Assembly: GCA_026708325.1 (NCBI GenBank) | Contig: JAPOVC010000016.1 | Coordinates: 1 to 64,000 of the forward strand | Length of the DNA: 64,000 bases | Direction of reading: 5' to 3' | Source: Anaerolineaceae bacterium | GTDB taxonomy: Bacteria > Chloroflexota > Anaerolineae > Aggregatilineales > Phototrophicaceae | Shown: piece after piece, positions 33,478-42,332 of the stretch | Layout: each line of letters opens with the position of its first letter | How positions within the stretch are numbered: position 1 is the first letter of the stretch | The notes under the pieces: model-generated | Seen by the model: the letters and a program-made list of their open reading frames with translations, nothing else | The model's database searches: none | What the model was told of the DNA's origin: nothing | Translations under genes and position numbers: made by a program

Positions 33478-34911
33478 TTAGCCGTACTCGGCCCAGAAGG
33501 TATCCAGCAAGGCCTGGATTTCTGCCTCGGCGTCGGCCAAAGCCTGCTCGACCGACTTCTCGCCGAAGAGCACCTCATCCTCCATGCGGTTGAGGATCTC
33601 GTTGGCTTCCGGCTGCACCGGAGACACGATAATGACGCCGTCCAGCACCGCCACGCCGAGAATGTCCGCGGCCATGCGGTGCGACACGCCTTCCTTCGCG
33701 TAGCCGTCGCAACCGGCCAGCGGCGAGGGCCGCTGCTGCTGCTGCAGGAACCAGCAGGCGCCGCCGACCATCTTGGTGGTGGTCTCACCGTCGCCGTTGA
33801 CGTCACCGACGCCGATCAGGGCGCCCATCTCGTCGTAGTCCAGTTCCAGCTCGACGTTCGATTCGACCTGGGACGTCATCCACTTGACCAGCTGCCAGGC
33901 CTCGTCGGGGTGCGGGGCGTTCTTCGGGATCATGAAGCCCCAGCCGCCGGAGAACCCGCCGCGCCGGCCCGGGTTGCCGCTGGGGCCGTAGGGCATGGGC
34001 GCCACGCCGAAGCCGAGGTTGCCCATGTCGTCCGTGCCGAAGACCTCGGGCGTGCCGTGGCTCTCCAGCTGGAAGAGCTGCCAGGAACCGCTGAACTGGA
34101 TCGAGTCGAAGCCCAGGATGAGCGGCGTCTGGTCGAACTCGCCGGTCATCTCGTAGAAGGAACTGACTTCCTCGATGCCGTAGTTGATGTCATTGGTGAA
34201 GTCGCGGATGAATTCCATGGTCTCGACGCCCGCCTGGTTGTTGATGGTGACCGTGCGCAGGTCGTCGCTGATCCAGTTCTGGCCGTTGGCATTGAGCCAG
34301 GTCAGGAAGGGGGTGGCGGCGACGTTGACGCCGACGTGGTCGAGGAAGCCGTCCTCACCGGTGCTCAGCGCCATACCGACTTCCTTCAGTTCGTCCCAGG
34401 TCTCGGGGAAGGAGTCGAAGCCGGCGTCGGCCAGCTGCTTCTTGTTGTACCAGCCGAGGGCCACGGCCCCGCCGGTCGGGTTGGGCAGCATCCAGGTCTG
34501 GCCGCCGTACTGGTTACCGCCGAATTCGGCGGGCACGAACATGTCGGCCGTGATGCCGTCCATGGCCATGTAATCATCCAGCGGGATGATCGAGTCGGTG
34601 GCGGCGAAGAAGGGCAGGTCCTGGCGGCCGAACATGGTGACGTCCGGCGGCTCGCCGGCGGCGATGGCCGTCAGCAGGTTGGGCAGACGGTTGTCCCAGG
34701 GCAGGAAGACGTTGTCGACGCAAATGCCCGGGTTGGCCACTTCGAAGGCCGCGATGGCCGCTTCCATGATCGGGATGCGGTTGCCGCCCCAGTGGTGCCA
34801 GTAGGTCAGGGTGACGTCACCCTGGCAGTCGGCGTTCTGGGCCTGCGCCGCCACGCTAAAGCTCAGCAGCATCGCAGTCAGTAGCAGTACGCTCAAGAGC
34901 TTCCTTGTCAT
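33478..34911 (-). CDS. Extracellular solute-binding protein, family 1 (sugar)
   Basis: Protein of 477 residues. The first 25 residues are a Sec signal peptide (M-T-R-K, a leucine-rich core, then A-Q-A-Q). The mature start V-T-L-T-Y-W-H-H-W-G-G is typical of CUT1 binding proteins. No lipobox cysteine is visible at the cleavage site, so it may be anchored otherwise or be free. A short loop, G-D-V-N-G-D-G-E-T-T, looks like a calcium-binding DxNxDG insertion. AAAGGA precedes the ATG. It is the first gene of the operon 34911-25503, so the promoter lies in 34912-35131. Confidence 0.9.
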   Translation of the reverse strand: MTRKLLSVLLLTAMLLSFSVAAQAQNADCQGDVTLTYWHHWGGNRIPIMEAAIAAFEVANPGICVDNVFLPWDNRLPNLLTAIAAGEPPDVTMFGRQDLPFFAATDSIIPLDDYMAMDGITADMFVPAEFGGNQYGGQTWMLPNPTGGAVALGWYNKKQLADAGFDSFPETWDELKEVGMALSTGEDGFLDHVGVNVAATPFLTWLNANGQNWISDDLRTVTINNQAGVETMEFIRDFTNDINYGIEEVSSFYEMTGEFDQTPLILGFDSIQFSGSWQLFQLESHGTPEVFGTDDMGNLGFGVAPMPYGPSGNPGRRGGFSGGWGFMIPKNAPHPDEAWQLVKWMTSQVESNVELELDYDEMGALIGVGDVNGDGETTTKMVGGACWFLQQQQRPSPLAGCDGYAKEGVSHRMAADILGVAVLDGVIIVSPVQPEANEILNRMEDEVLFGEKSVEQALADAEAEIQALLDTFWAEYG

Positions 34912-35001
34912 GAGGGGTTCCTTTCTCCTTGTCCGGTCGTGTGTGGAATCGCGCTTCAGGCGCCGATTCCCGATACCGCGGCCGGCGTCCACGCAGGCCG
35001 C

Positions 35002-35014
35002 AATTTTGAAAATT
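35002..35014. promoter_or_regulatory. AT-rich palindrome, possible operator
   Basis: AATTTTGAAAATT is a perfect 13-base palindrome in an otherwise very GC-rich divergent intergenic region, about 90 bases upstream of the binding protein ATG. A ten-base-pair hairpin (35018-35027 with 35043-35052) lies beside it. It could bind a repressor of the sugar operon; no regulator gene is nearby. Confidence 0.3.
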
Positions 35015-35131
35015 TACCACGCCCCGCCCGGCGGGTCAAAGCGCGGGGCGTGCGGCGCGGGGCCGAGCCCACCTTGCGACCTCCCTTTCTGCGCTACACT
35101 GGCAGACATCTACAGCGAGGATGATGGCAGG

Positions 35132-36571
35132 ATGAGCGCGAACCAGGTGAACTGGGCGAACCGCACGATCTTCACCGGCGACAACCTCGACGTCATGCGC
35201 GGTATGAACTCAGACAGCGTCGACCTCATCTACCTTGACCCGCCCTTCAACTCGGACAGTGACTACAAGGCGCCCGTCGGTTCACCGGCGGAAGGCACCG
35301 GATTCCGGGACATCTGGACCCTGGACGACGTTAACCTGGAAGAGCACGGCGAACTGGCCGAACGGAATCCCGCGCTCTACACCCTCATTGACGCGGCAGG
35401 GCTGACCCACGGCCCCTCGATGAAGGCCTACCTCATCATGATGGGTACACGGCTGCTGGAAATGCAGCGCATCCTGAAGCCGAAAGGCAGTATCTACCTG
35501 CATTGTGACGACACGGCGGGTTACTGGCTGCGGGCCGTGCTGGATTCTGTATTCGGGGCGAAGTGGTATCGCAACGAAATTTTGTGGAAACGCACCAGCG
35601 CGCACAATGACCCGCAACGCCTTGGCCGCATTGTCGACACACTGCTCTATTACGCGGGTGAGGAGCGCACCTGGAACCGGCAGTTCGGCGAGTATTCGCA
35701 GGAATACCTCGACCGCTTTTTTCGCTTCGCGGACGCCCGAGGACGCTATCGGGTCGGAGACCTGACAGGATCAGGGACACGGACAGGGGAAACTGGCGAG
35801 GCCTGGCGTGGGTACGACCCGACAGAAAGCAACCGACACTGGAGCGTACCAAAGCGCATCGTGCGGAAACTGGGCGGCGAAGAAGCGCTTTCCTGGCCAG
35901 TCAGCAAGCGCCTTGACCTGCTGGACAAGCACGGTTACATCCACTGGCCGCAGAGAGGAAGGGTGCCAGGATTCAAATCCTACCTGAGTGAATTGCCAGG
36001 GCGTCCCTTGCAGAATCTCTGGGATGACATCAGGCCTGCGCCCAGACGCGAGCGAACCGGTTTTCGCACTCAAAAGCCCTTGTCCTTGCTGGAGCGCGTT
36101 ATCCTAGCCAGCAGTTGCCCGGACGACATCGTTCTTGACCCTTTCTGCGGTTGCGCCACGGCCTGCGTAGCTGCCGAGAATCTGGGCCGCCAGTGGGTCG
36201 GCATCGACGAGTCGCCGAAGGCTGCCGAACTGGTCATTCAGCGTTTCACCGGCACGAAGCAACTTACCCTGCTGGCCAACCGAATTGTGCACCGCACCGA
36301 CATCCCGCGGCGCACAGACCGCGGTGTTCTGCAGAACTATCGCACACACAAACACACGCTCTTCGGAATGCAGGAAGGCCGCTGCAATGGCTGCAAAAGC
36401 GCTTTCGACTTCCGCCACTTTCACATTGATCACATTCTGCCGAAGGCTAGGGGCGGCGATGACCACCTGGAAAACCTTCAATTGCTCTGCGGCCACTGCA
36501 ACCTGCTAAAAGGCACTGGCACTATGGCAGAACTGAAGGTCAAACTGCGCAAGGCCGGTATTTTGCGTTAG
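35132..36571 (+). CDS. Site-specific DNA methyltransferase fused to HNH endonuclease
   Basis: Protein of 479 residues. The catalytic motif Y-L-D36-P-P-F lies near the N-terminus, and the SAM-binding motif D-P-F-C-G-C-A-T comes late (about residue 335), the beta-class order of type III Mod and related enzymes. Residues 418-457 form a complete HNH nuclease: C418/C421 and C453/C456 hold zinc, H-I-D433-H434 is the catalytic strand and N448 is in place. Modification and restriction are thus in one chain. The ATG at 35132 is chosen because the conserved domain starts right after it; GAGG lies about eleven bases upstream. Downstream is a convergent CBASS pair. Confidence 0.85.
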   Translation: MSANQVNWANRTIFTGDNLDVMRGMNSDSVDLIYLDPPFNSDSDYKAPVGSPAEGTGFRDIWTLDDVNLEEHGELAERNPALYTLIDAAGLTHGPSMKAYLIMMGTRLLEMQRILKPKGSIYLHCDDTAGYWLRAVLDSVFGAKWYRNEILWKRTSAHNDPQRLGRIVDTLLYYAGEERTWNRQFGEYSQEYLDRFFRFADARGRYRVGDLTGSGTRTGETGEAWRGYDPTESNRHWSVPKRIVRKLGGEEALSWPVSKRLDLLDKHGYIHWPQRGRVPGFKSYLSELPGRPLQNLWDDIRPAPRRERTGFRTQKPLSLLERVILASSCPDDIVLDPFCGCATACVAAENLGRQWVGIDESPKAAELVIQRFTGTKQLTLLANRIVHRTDIPRRTDRGVLQNYRTHKHTLFGMQEGRCNGCKSAFDFRHFHIDHILPKARGGDDHLENLQLLCGHCNLLKGTGTMAELKVKLRKAGILR

Positions 36572-36615
36572 GGAATGGGGAAGGGACGAAGTACCCCGCA
36601 AGCAGCAGAGTTAAA

Positions 36616-37233
36616 TCAACACCTCTGGAGTTCCATCGTCCCATGATTCATCCGTCCCCTACCTGTGTAGTACTCTCCTGTCAAACGTGAATCACCTTCC
36701 AACGTAAGAACCGTGGTTCCCGAATGTTTATTCATTGTATCAATGGCATCACCTTTTGGGTTGTTGTCGTAGGTATAAATCAGTGCAGGCTGCCGATTCC
36801 CTCGAAGGACGAGAGAGGCTGTTTGGCTTTCAGAGGATGATTTGGAGGCCTTTAAATCTACGGAAATCCTCGTCCAAGTCTGGGAGATGTTCAATTCGAT
36901 GCTGTATTCTGTTTTGAATTCGTCGTAGGAACTTTTAAGATGTCCTCGCCACTTACCTTGTAAATCAGGAGTTTTCACAATCCCTAATCGGCGTATCAGC
37001 TTGCATTTCCAAACATACCTGTCAAATGCAATATAGAAAATTCCGAACAAACTCAAAGGCGAGAGAATTCCTGTTACAGGCCAAAAGATAAACTGAGGCA
37101 CGCCCAATGTGTCAACAATAGACAAGACTTCTGTACGAAAGGGAATGGCAATTGGTTCCCCTATCAGAATGCTGAGGACTGCCAGTACCCACTGAATATT
37201 ACGCCGGTTTTCGTTCGTGCCGTATGGATGCAC
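36616..37233 (-). CDS. cap15: CBASS effector, Cap15-like (2TM plus beta-barrel)
   Basis: Protein of 205 residues. Two membrane helices (about 13-32 and 45-70) are followed by a beta-rich domain with P-D-L-Q-G-K-W-R-G-H-L-K-S-S-Y-D, I-S-Q-T-W-T-R-I, T-Y-D-N-N-P-K-G and L-T-G-E-Y-Y-T-G-R-G-R. This is the layout of S-2TM-beta/Cap15 effectors, in which the beta-barrel senses a cyclic nucleotide and the membrane part then disrupts the inner membrane. It starts with GTG two bases after the CD-NTase stop codon, so the two are coupled. DNA here is much more AT-rich than the neighbours. Confidence 0.83.
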   Translation of the reverse strand: MHPYGTNENRRNIQWVLAVLSILIGEPIAIPFRTEVLSIVDTLGVPQFIFWPVTGILSPLSLFGIFYIAFDRYVWKCKLIRRLGIVKTPDLQGKWRGHLKSSYDEFKTEYSIELNISQTWTRISVDLKASKSSSESQTASLVLRGNRQPALIYTYDNNPKGDAIDTMNKHSGTTVLTLEGDSRLTGEYYTGRGRMNHGTMELQRC

Positions 37234-37235
37234 AC

Positions 37236-38021
37236 CTAACTGCCCCAGTTATTCCACATCCCAATCAGGGCATTGATATATTGAGATGCACGGTCCTGTG
37301 ACCATTGCTCAGGAGCGTTTCCGTAGAGGTAAGTTTGGCCGTTTTGACAACTCAAGTCTCCTCTGACTCCATTCTGATGCAACCAGTTCAAAACGTTCAG
37401 AACCGTGCAGTCGCAAACATTGATGAAGTTCGAATCCGGGACATTGTACAACAGACACTCAACGAAATATGAAGGCGCCGTCTTGGCGTTTAGCCTCCCT
37501 CTTTCGATAAGCCAGTTGCGCATATTCTTGAATATCCGAACAGTAGGCTTGTAAACCTCGTCAGTGTTTTGATTCTTGATTTCACCGTTTCGAATGTGGA
37601 GTTTGGGGTAGTTTTTGATTTCCCGACGCGGATATTGTCTGTGGGTATAGAATCGGATGCCTTCAACACTACCTGAAAGTTTTTCACATACAATTACGTC
37701 AGCGTCAAAGGAGCCTGCTCTAACCTTGATAGACTTGTTACCTTCTTCTACGGTCCCGTAGCTTCTTCTTAAATCGTTCAGAACATCTTGTCGAAAAGCC
37801 TCCCAGTAGCCTGGCCGATCGTATTGCACAACAACGTCGACATCACTGGAGCCACGAACGTTGGTGTGATTTCTATAGGAACCTTGGAGATACACATCTA
37901 TCAATGAACCTTGCCAGTTCCGCAATGCAAGTGCATTCCTTATCGATTCGTGGGATTTCATTGCGGATATGTGCTGAACAGGATTCGCCCAAGTTTCCAG
38001 TTGATTGTTCGGAATGCCCAT
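37236..38021 (-). CDS. CBASS CD-NTase (cGAS/DncV-like nucleotidyltransferase)
   Basis: Protein of 261 residues. The nucleotidyltransferase core shows G47-S48-Y-R, then D60-V-D62-V-V-V, and a third acidic strand at F-D-A-D108-V-I-V, the metal-binding triad. The C-terminal helical part has A-P-S-Y-F-V-E-C-L-L-Y, typical of the OAS/cGAS-type alpha domain. It should make a cyclic di- or trinucleotide when phage infection is sensed. It is a little short for the family. The ATG at 38021 has AAAGAGG upstream. No Cap2/Cap3 or HORMA/TRIP13 genes are present, so this is a minimal two-gene (type I) system. Confidence 0.85.
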   Translation of the reverse strand: MGIPNNQLETWANPVQHISAMKSHESIRNALALRNWQGSLIDVYLQGSYRNHTNVRGSSDVDVVVQYDRPGYWEAFRQDVLNDLRRSYGTVEEGNKSIKVRAGSFDADVIVCEKLSGSVEGIRFYTHRQYPRREIKNYPKLHIRNGEIKNQNTDEVYKPTVRIFKNMRNWLIERGRLNAKTAPSYFVECLLYNVPDSNFINVCDCTVLNVLNWLHQNGVRGDLSCQNGQTYLYGNAPEQWSQDRASQYINALIGMWNNWGS

Positions 38022-38236
38022 GTGATACCTCTTTTTCAATACACTTCCTCCACAGTACAACAAATCTAATGCTCTTGGAACACTGCATGACACCACACTG
38101 ACAATTCATATGTGTTTCTTACAATAATGAGCGCAGCAGCAGAATTCAGTCCCTACCCACACCCCGCCCGGAGCCACACTGCGCCAAGTGATACAATCAG
38201 CGCAGGCCGCCAGACCGGCGGCGGAGGGGCAGACCC

Positions 38237-38542
38237 GTGAGTGGCGAAACGATCAACAGCCTGGACGATCTGCGGCGGCGGCGCAAGCAGATCATCGGCC
38301 TCGCCCGCCAGTATCGCGCGCGGCGGATCGCCGTGTTTGGCTCCCTGGCGCGCGGTGACGCCCGTGCCGAAAGCGACATCGATTTCCTGGTCGATTTCGA
38401 GGCCGACTATAAATTGCGCGACCAGATCCGCCTGACCCAGGCTTTGGGAGCGCTATTGGGGCGGCGCGTGCAAGTGGTGGACCGTCAGTGCCTGCGCGAG
38501 GAATGGCGGGCGGCCATCCTGGCTGAGGTGCAGGGTCTGTAA
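38237..38542 (+). CDS. MNT-type minimal nucleotidyltransferase (MntA-like)
   Basis: Protein of 101 residues. It has the exact G35-S36-x10-D47-x-D49 motif of MntA antitoxins, which adenylylate and silence a HEPN toxin. It starts at GTG and has the tail D-R-Q-C-L-R-E-E-W-R-A-A-I-L. The expected HEPN partner is absent: 28 bases after the stop comes the convergent DUF3604 gene. A short copy of its 3' end lies at 50215-50268. It is either an orphan or acts on a partner encoded elsewhere. Confidence 0.83.
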   Translation: MSGETINSLDDLRRRRKQIIGLARQYRARRIAVFGSLARGDARAESDIDFLVDFEADYKLRDQIRLTQALGALLGRRVQVVDRQCLREEWRAAILAEVQGL

Positions 38543-38569
38543 ACGCAGCGCCACAGCCAGCGCCGCGCC

Positions 38570-40783
38570 TCAGTGCGTCACATACCAGGGACTCGTCCAG
38601 GCCTTCGCTCCGTCAGCCTGGAGCACGCGAACCCAGTAGGCCTGTTCGCCGGCAGGGCTGTCGGCCGGTCGGTAGCCGGTCCTGAAGTGTCGCGTCTTCA
38701 GCCCGAGGGGGCGGCGCTCCATCGTCAATTCCAGGTCAACCCCGCCCGCCGCCATCCGCACGCCACGGTCGCCCAGGTCGGACCAGGTGGCCTCTGCCGA
38801 GACTAGGGGCGTCTCGACCGCCAGACGGGTATCGGCCCCCGCCTCCAGGGTCACGAGGATGCCGTCGCTGTCGCCGGTCGTGATGGAGCGCCAGCTCACG
38901 CGGTTGGCATCCCAGGCCTCTACGCCCTCGGCCGGTGAATCGAAGGCATAACCCTCGACGGCGAGGATCCTGCCGCGCTCAACGCCGAGTGTGCCATCCC
39001 AGCGGGCCATTCTCGCCCTGCCCCGTACCCGCGCTCCCTTCCAGCTCAACCTGAGCTGGTCCGGGCTCCGCTCCTGAACTGCCGGCCAGCCCTGCAGCAA
39101 TTCGTTCCCCCGCCAGAGCTCAATCTGTTCCAGCTCCCCCGTCCCCACAATCTCCAGGTCGAAGGCCGGCGGGCGGTCCAGGCTGAAGCGGCTGCCAACG
39201 GGACGGCCCTCACAGCTGGCCTGCACGATGATGCGTTGACCGCTCGTGGCGTAGCAGCGACGCGCCATCAGGGCCTCCCCGACGGCGCTGCGGGTAAGTT
39301 CGCTCGCCAGAATGCAGGTGAGCCCGCCGTAAACGCCGAAGGTGCTCGCGCCCGGATAGCTGCTGCCGGGTCTGCCCTTGTGACCATCGCTCCCGGCCAC
39401 CACCCCGACGCGGTAACCGCGTTCGATGGACTCGCGCAGCATCCACTCGAACTCGCCCCAGGAGGAGTACAGCTCGACCACCGGCTCCAGCGCCGCGCTG
39501 TGAAGGGCCAGGTCGCTGGGGCGGCCGCCCACGTGGGGAATGACGAAGACGTCGCTGCGTCCCGCCAGCGCCTCGTGCAGGTCGGATACGGGATAGCGGT
39601 CCGTGGCCAGGTCGGAGAGGTCGCTGATCTGGGCGTGACTGGAACGCAGCAGTTCACCCTCACTGCCCAGGAAATAGACGTTGCGGTCGCCACCGCCAGC
39701 CGTGTTGCCGGACCATTCATAGCCCGTGAAGGCCACAAAACGCCCGGGCTCGTCCGCATCATTGGCGGCCGCCAGGATCTCTTCCCAGACCTCAGCAGTG
39801 ATCTGGAAATCATTCCCCTGATGGCCGGACACGTCCAGAGCGCTGTAATCGCGGGCGAAGGCGAAGTAGTCGCGCACGCTGTTGGTCCCCACCGTCTCGC
39901 CGCTCTGGCCGTGCAGGTCGGCCCAGAAGGGACGGTGCGGGCCGGGTTCCTCGACCACCCTTAGCGGATTGCTCTCACCGGCGCGTGCGCCATCCAGGGC
40001 CCGGGCGCGTATTGTGAAGATGCCGGATCGATTGGCGATACAGTTGCCAAAACGGCGGACTCCGCGATCGCCAGGCCGGAATGTGTAGCGCGCCGGCAGG
40101 TTGGCGATCGAGCCGCTCGCCTCCTCCAGCGCGACCGTGCCGCCATAGCCTGTGGCGGGGTTGCCCCAGCCATCCTCGGCCTTCACCACGAGATCGAAGG
40201 GTCGCCCGGTCACGGCCTCGCCGGGCAGGATCGCCACCAGGCGCTCCGCCTCGCCGGCGACGATTTCGGTGGTGGGTGAGCCGGGCAGCGTGACGTATTG
40301 ACCGCTTCCCTGCGCGTCGACCAGGGTCCTGAAGCAGAAGGCTTTCTCCACGAAGGTCTGCGCGCGCGTCCCTGCCGAGCCGCCGCTCCGGTCCCCGTAG
40401 GTGATGCTTATCGTTTCGCCCGGAAGCAGCGGGCCGTCGAAAATGTCAACGGCGAGGCAGGCCCGCCAGGGACGGACGTAGCCTTTCGGATCGTAACGGC
40501 AGGCGACCTTGCAGGAGCGGCTGTCCGTCGTCGCGCTCACAAAGTTCGGCGCCGAGGCATCGGTTGTCTGCGGCGTTCCCCAGTCCGTGGCAAAGCGCCA
40601 GGCGACCAGCAGGGTCCCGTTTTCGTCGATCCCGTAACTGCCCGCCGTGTAGCGGAGTCGCCAGGTCCCCCGGCTCCCGGCAGTGACCGGGCCGGCAGGC
40701 GAGAGCGTCGCGCTCCCGTAGAGCGTTTCGATCTGCGCCTCCCCCATTTCCACCAGGGGGTTGAGTTCAATGCGGCTGGTCAT
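38570..40783 (-). CDS. DUF3604 domain protein (PHP-like metal-dependent hydrolase)
   Basis: Protein of 737 residues without a signal peptide. The catalytic-type core (about 305-530) starts F-W-A-D-L-H-G-Q-S, then has D-V-S-G-H-Q-G-N-D-F, a late V-I-P-H-V-G-G and V-V-A-G-S-D-G-H-K-G, the histidines and aspartates expected in PHP-like hydrolases. An N-terminal beta-domain and a C-terminal immunoglobulin-like region flank it. The family's substrate is unknown to me. AGAAGG lies just before the ATG at 40783, which overlaps the stop of the M81 gene (ATGA). It is the last gene of the operon. Confidence 0.8.
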   Translation of the reverse strand: MTSRIELNPLVEMGEAQIETLYGSATLSPAGPVTAGSRGTWRLRYTAGSYGIDENGTLLVAWRFATDWGTPQTTDASAPNFVSATTDSRSCKVACRYDPKGYVRPWRACLAVDIFDGPLLPGETISITYGDRSGGSAGTRAQTFVEKAFCFRTLVDAQGSGQYVTLPGSPTTEIVAGEAERLVAILPGEAVTGRPFDLVVKAEDGWGNPATGYGGTVALEEASGSIANLPARYTFRPGDRGVRRFGNCIANRSGIFTIRARALDGARAGESNPLRVVEEPGPHRPFWADLHGQSGETVGTNSVRDYFAFARDYSALDVSGHQGNDFQITAEVWEEILAAANDADEPGRFVAFTGYEWSGNTAGGGDRNVYFLGSEGELLRSSHAQISDLSDLATDRYPVSDLHEALAGRSDVFVIPHVGGRPSDLALHSAALEPVVELYSSWGEFEWMLRESIERGYRVGVVAGSDGHKGRPGSSYPGASTFGVYGGLTCILASELTRSAVGEALMARRCYATSGQRIIVQASCEGRPVGSRFSLDRPPAFDLEIVGTGELEQIELWRGNELLQGWPAVQERSPDQLRLSWKGARVRGRARMARWDGTLGVERGRILAVEGYAFDSPAEGVEAWDANRVSWRSITTGDSDGILVTLEAGADTRLAVETPLVSAEATWSDLGDRGVRMAAGGVDLELTMERRPLGLKTRHFRTGYRPADSPAGEQAYWVRVLQADGAKAWTSPWYVTH

Positions 40784-42276
40784 ACGCCTTCTCTGTCTGT
40801 GCCGGCGCTCGCGGGCAGCCCCCACAGGGCCGGCGCTCGACGATAGTGGAAGCGGGCCGGATTCACTGTGGTGACGCCCGGAGAGTCGACCTCGATGATC
40901 TCGCCGGCAATCGCCTCGTAGGCGGCGCGCCAGGCGATGGCGGCCTTCACGACCAGCACCCGCTGCCGCGCCGGCTGCAGCCCCACGCTCAACAGTTGCT
41001 GCAGGCTAAAGGGTGTCTGCCGTCGACTGGTCAGCAGCAGGTAGCTCGAACTCTCGTCGGCAGGTCCGCCAGTCTCCAGCAGGGCGCTGAGGCCCTGATC
41101 ATGGTAGCGCTGCCCGTCATGGCGCACTTCGCTTTCCTCATAGCGCCCGTCGTGAAGACACTTGACGCGCCCGCTGATTTCGACCGCTTCCCCATGCAGG
41201 TTGTCCCGCTTTCCGCCGACGTGAAGGCGCAGGTCGGCGCCAACCCCGGCGCGGGCGCAGGCGGCGACGGCCTCCGGATCGGCGAGGACGACGACCCAGC
41301 CCTCCACGTCCTGCCGCAGCAACTCGCGCAGGATGAAGGTGCTGTCGCCACTCGAGCCGCCGCCGATGTTGTCACCCATGTCGACGAGAATGACCGGCCT
41401 GCGTTCGCTGGCCCTCGCCATGGATACCCCCTGTGCCACGTCCGGCAGCCTGAAATGCAGCCGCTCCCGGATGGCCCACAAGCGGTCGGCGAGCTGCCTG
41501 GCCCCCTGCCGCGCGTGCGCGGGCGCCCCGTCCGTCACCACCACCGCCGCCGGCCCCACCCCCGGGACGTCGGCGTACTGGTAGCCGCCCGCCACGCTCG
41601 CCGCCACGACAGCCGGCTGCTCTTCCAGAGCGCATGCGGCCGCCATGACACGGTCCGTCGGCGGCAGGTTGGTGTTCTGGTGCACGATATTCAGCAGCAT
41701 GGGCGGTTTCACAAGCGCCTGGACCGGCCTGATCTCTCCCCTGATCGTCCGGGCGATCACGCTGGCGGCCTGTAGTCCCCGTTCGCGGTGGTCGAGGTGG
41801 GGGTTACTCTTGTAGATGATGAGCGCCGTGCTCAACGCCACGACTTGTTCGGTGACATTGGCATGGTAATCGTGGGTGACCACCAGCGGGAAGTCCGCGC
41901 CGACCTGCTGCCGCAGCCGTCGCAGCACCTCGGCGTCCGCATCCGGGTGGGCCTCACTGACCATCGCCCCGTGGAGGGCCAGCAGCAGCCCGTCCAGGCG
42001 GGGCGCGCGCGCCAGACGCTCCAGCAGGTCCTGCGTCAATCGCTCGAAGGCCTCACGGGTCACCACCCCGCCCGGGGTTGCCTGCGCCATCAGGGTAGGA
42101 AACAACTCGTAGCCGAAGCGCTCCGCGCCAGCGATAAAGCCACCCAGCTCATGAGGCGTGTCGCGCCACCAGGCCGTCAGCTCGTCACCTCGCTGCACGC
42201 GAAAGGCCTCAAACGGGGTCGGCCCGGGGTTGAAGGTATTCGACTCGTGCATGATGCCGCCCACCGCGACGCGCAT
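40780..42276 (-). CDS. M81 family metallopeptidase (MlrC-like)
   Basis: Protein of 498 residues. It opens R-V-A-V-G-G-I-M-H-E-S-N-T-F-N-P, the MlrC N-terminal signature with a metal-binding His, and has L-L-L-A-L-H-G-A-M-V-S-E and T-H-D-Y-H-A-N for further ligands, then D-M-G-D-N-I-G-G-G-S-S-G-D in the C-terminal domain. MlrC opens linearised microcystin peptides; relatives in catabolic operons likely cleave small or unusual peptides. It is coupled to the DUF3604 gene by a four-base overlap, and follows the aminotransferase gene after 56 bases. Confidence 0.87.
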   Translation of the reverse strand: MRVAVGGIMHESNTFNPGPTPFEAFRVQRGDELTAWWRDTPHELGGFIAGAERFGYELFPTLMAQATPGGVVTREAFERLTQDLLERLARAPRLDGLLLALHGAMVSEAHPDADAEVLRRLRQQVGADFPLVVTHDYHANVTEQVVALSTALIIYKSNPHLDHRERGLQAASVIARTIRGEIRPVQALVKPPMLLNIVHQNTNLPPTDRVMAAACALEEQPAVVAASVAGGYQYADVPGVGPAAVVVTDGAPAHARQGARQLADRLWAIRERLHFRLPDVAQGVSMARASERRPVILVDMGDNIGGGSSGDSTFILRELLRQDVEGWVVVLADPEAVAACARAGVGADLRLHVGGKRDNLHGEAVEISGRVKCLHDGRYEESEVRHDGQRYHDQGLSALLETGGPADESSSYLLLTSRRQTPFSLQQLLSVGLQPARQRVLVVKAAIAWRAAYEAIAGEIIEVDSPGVTTVNPARFHYRRAPALWGLPASAGTDREGV

Positions 42277-42332
42277 ACGCTTACCCTCCTGGGGAAAATT
42301 GCGCCGCAGTGTCCGGCAGCGCGGCGATCATC

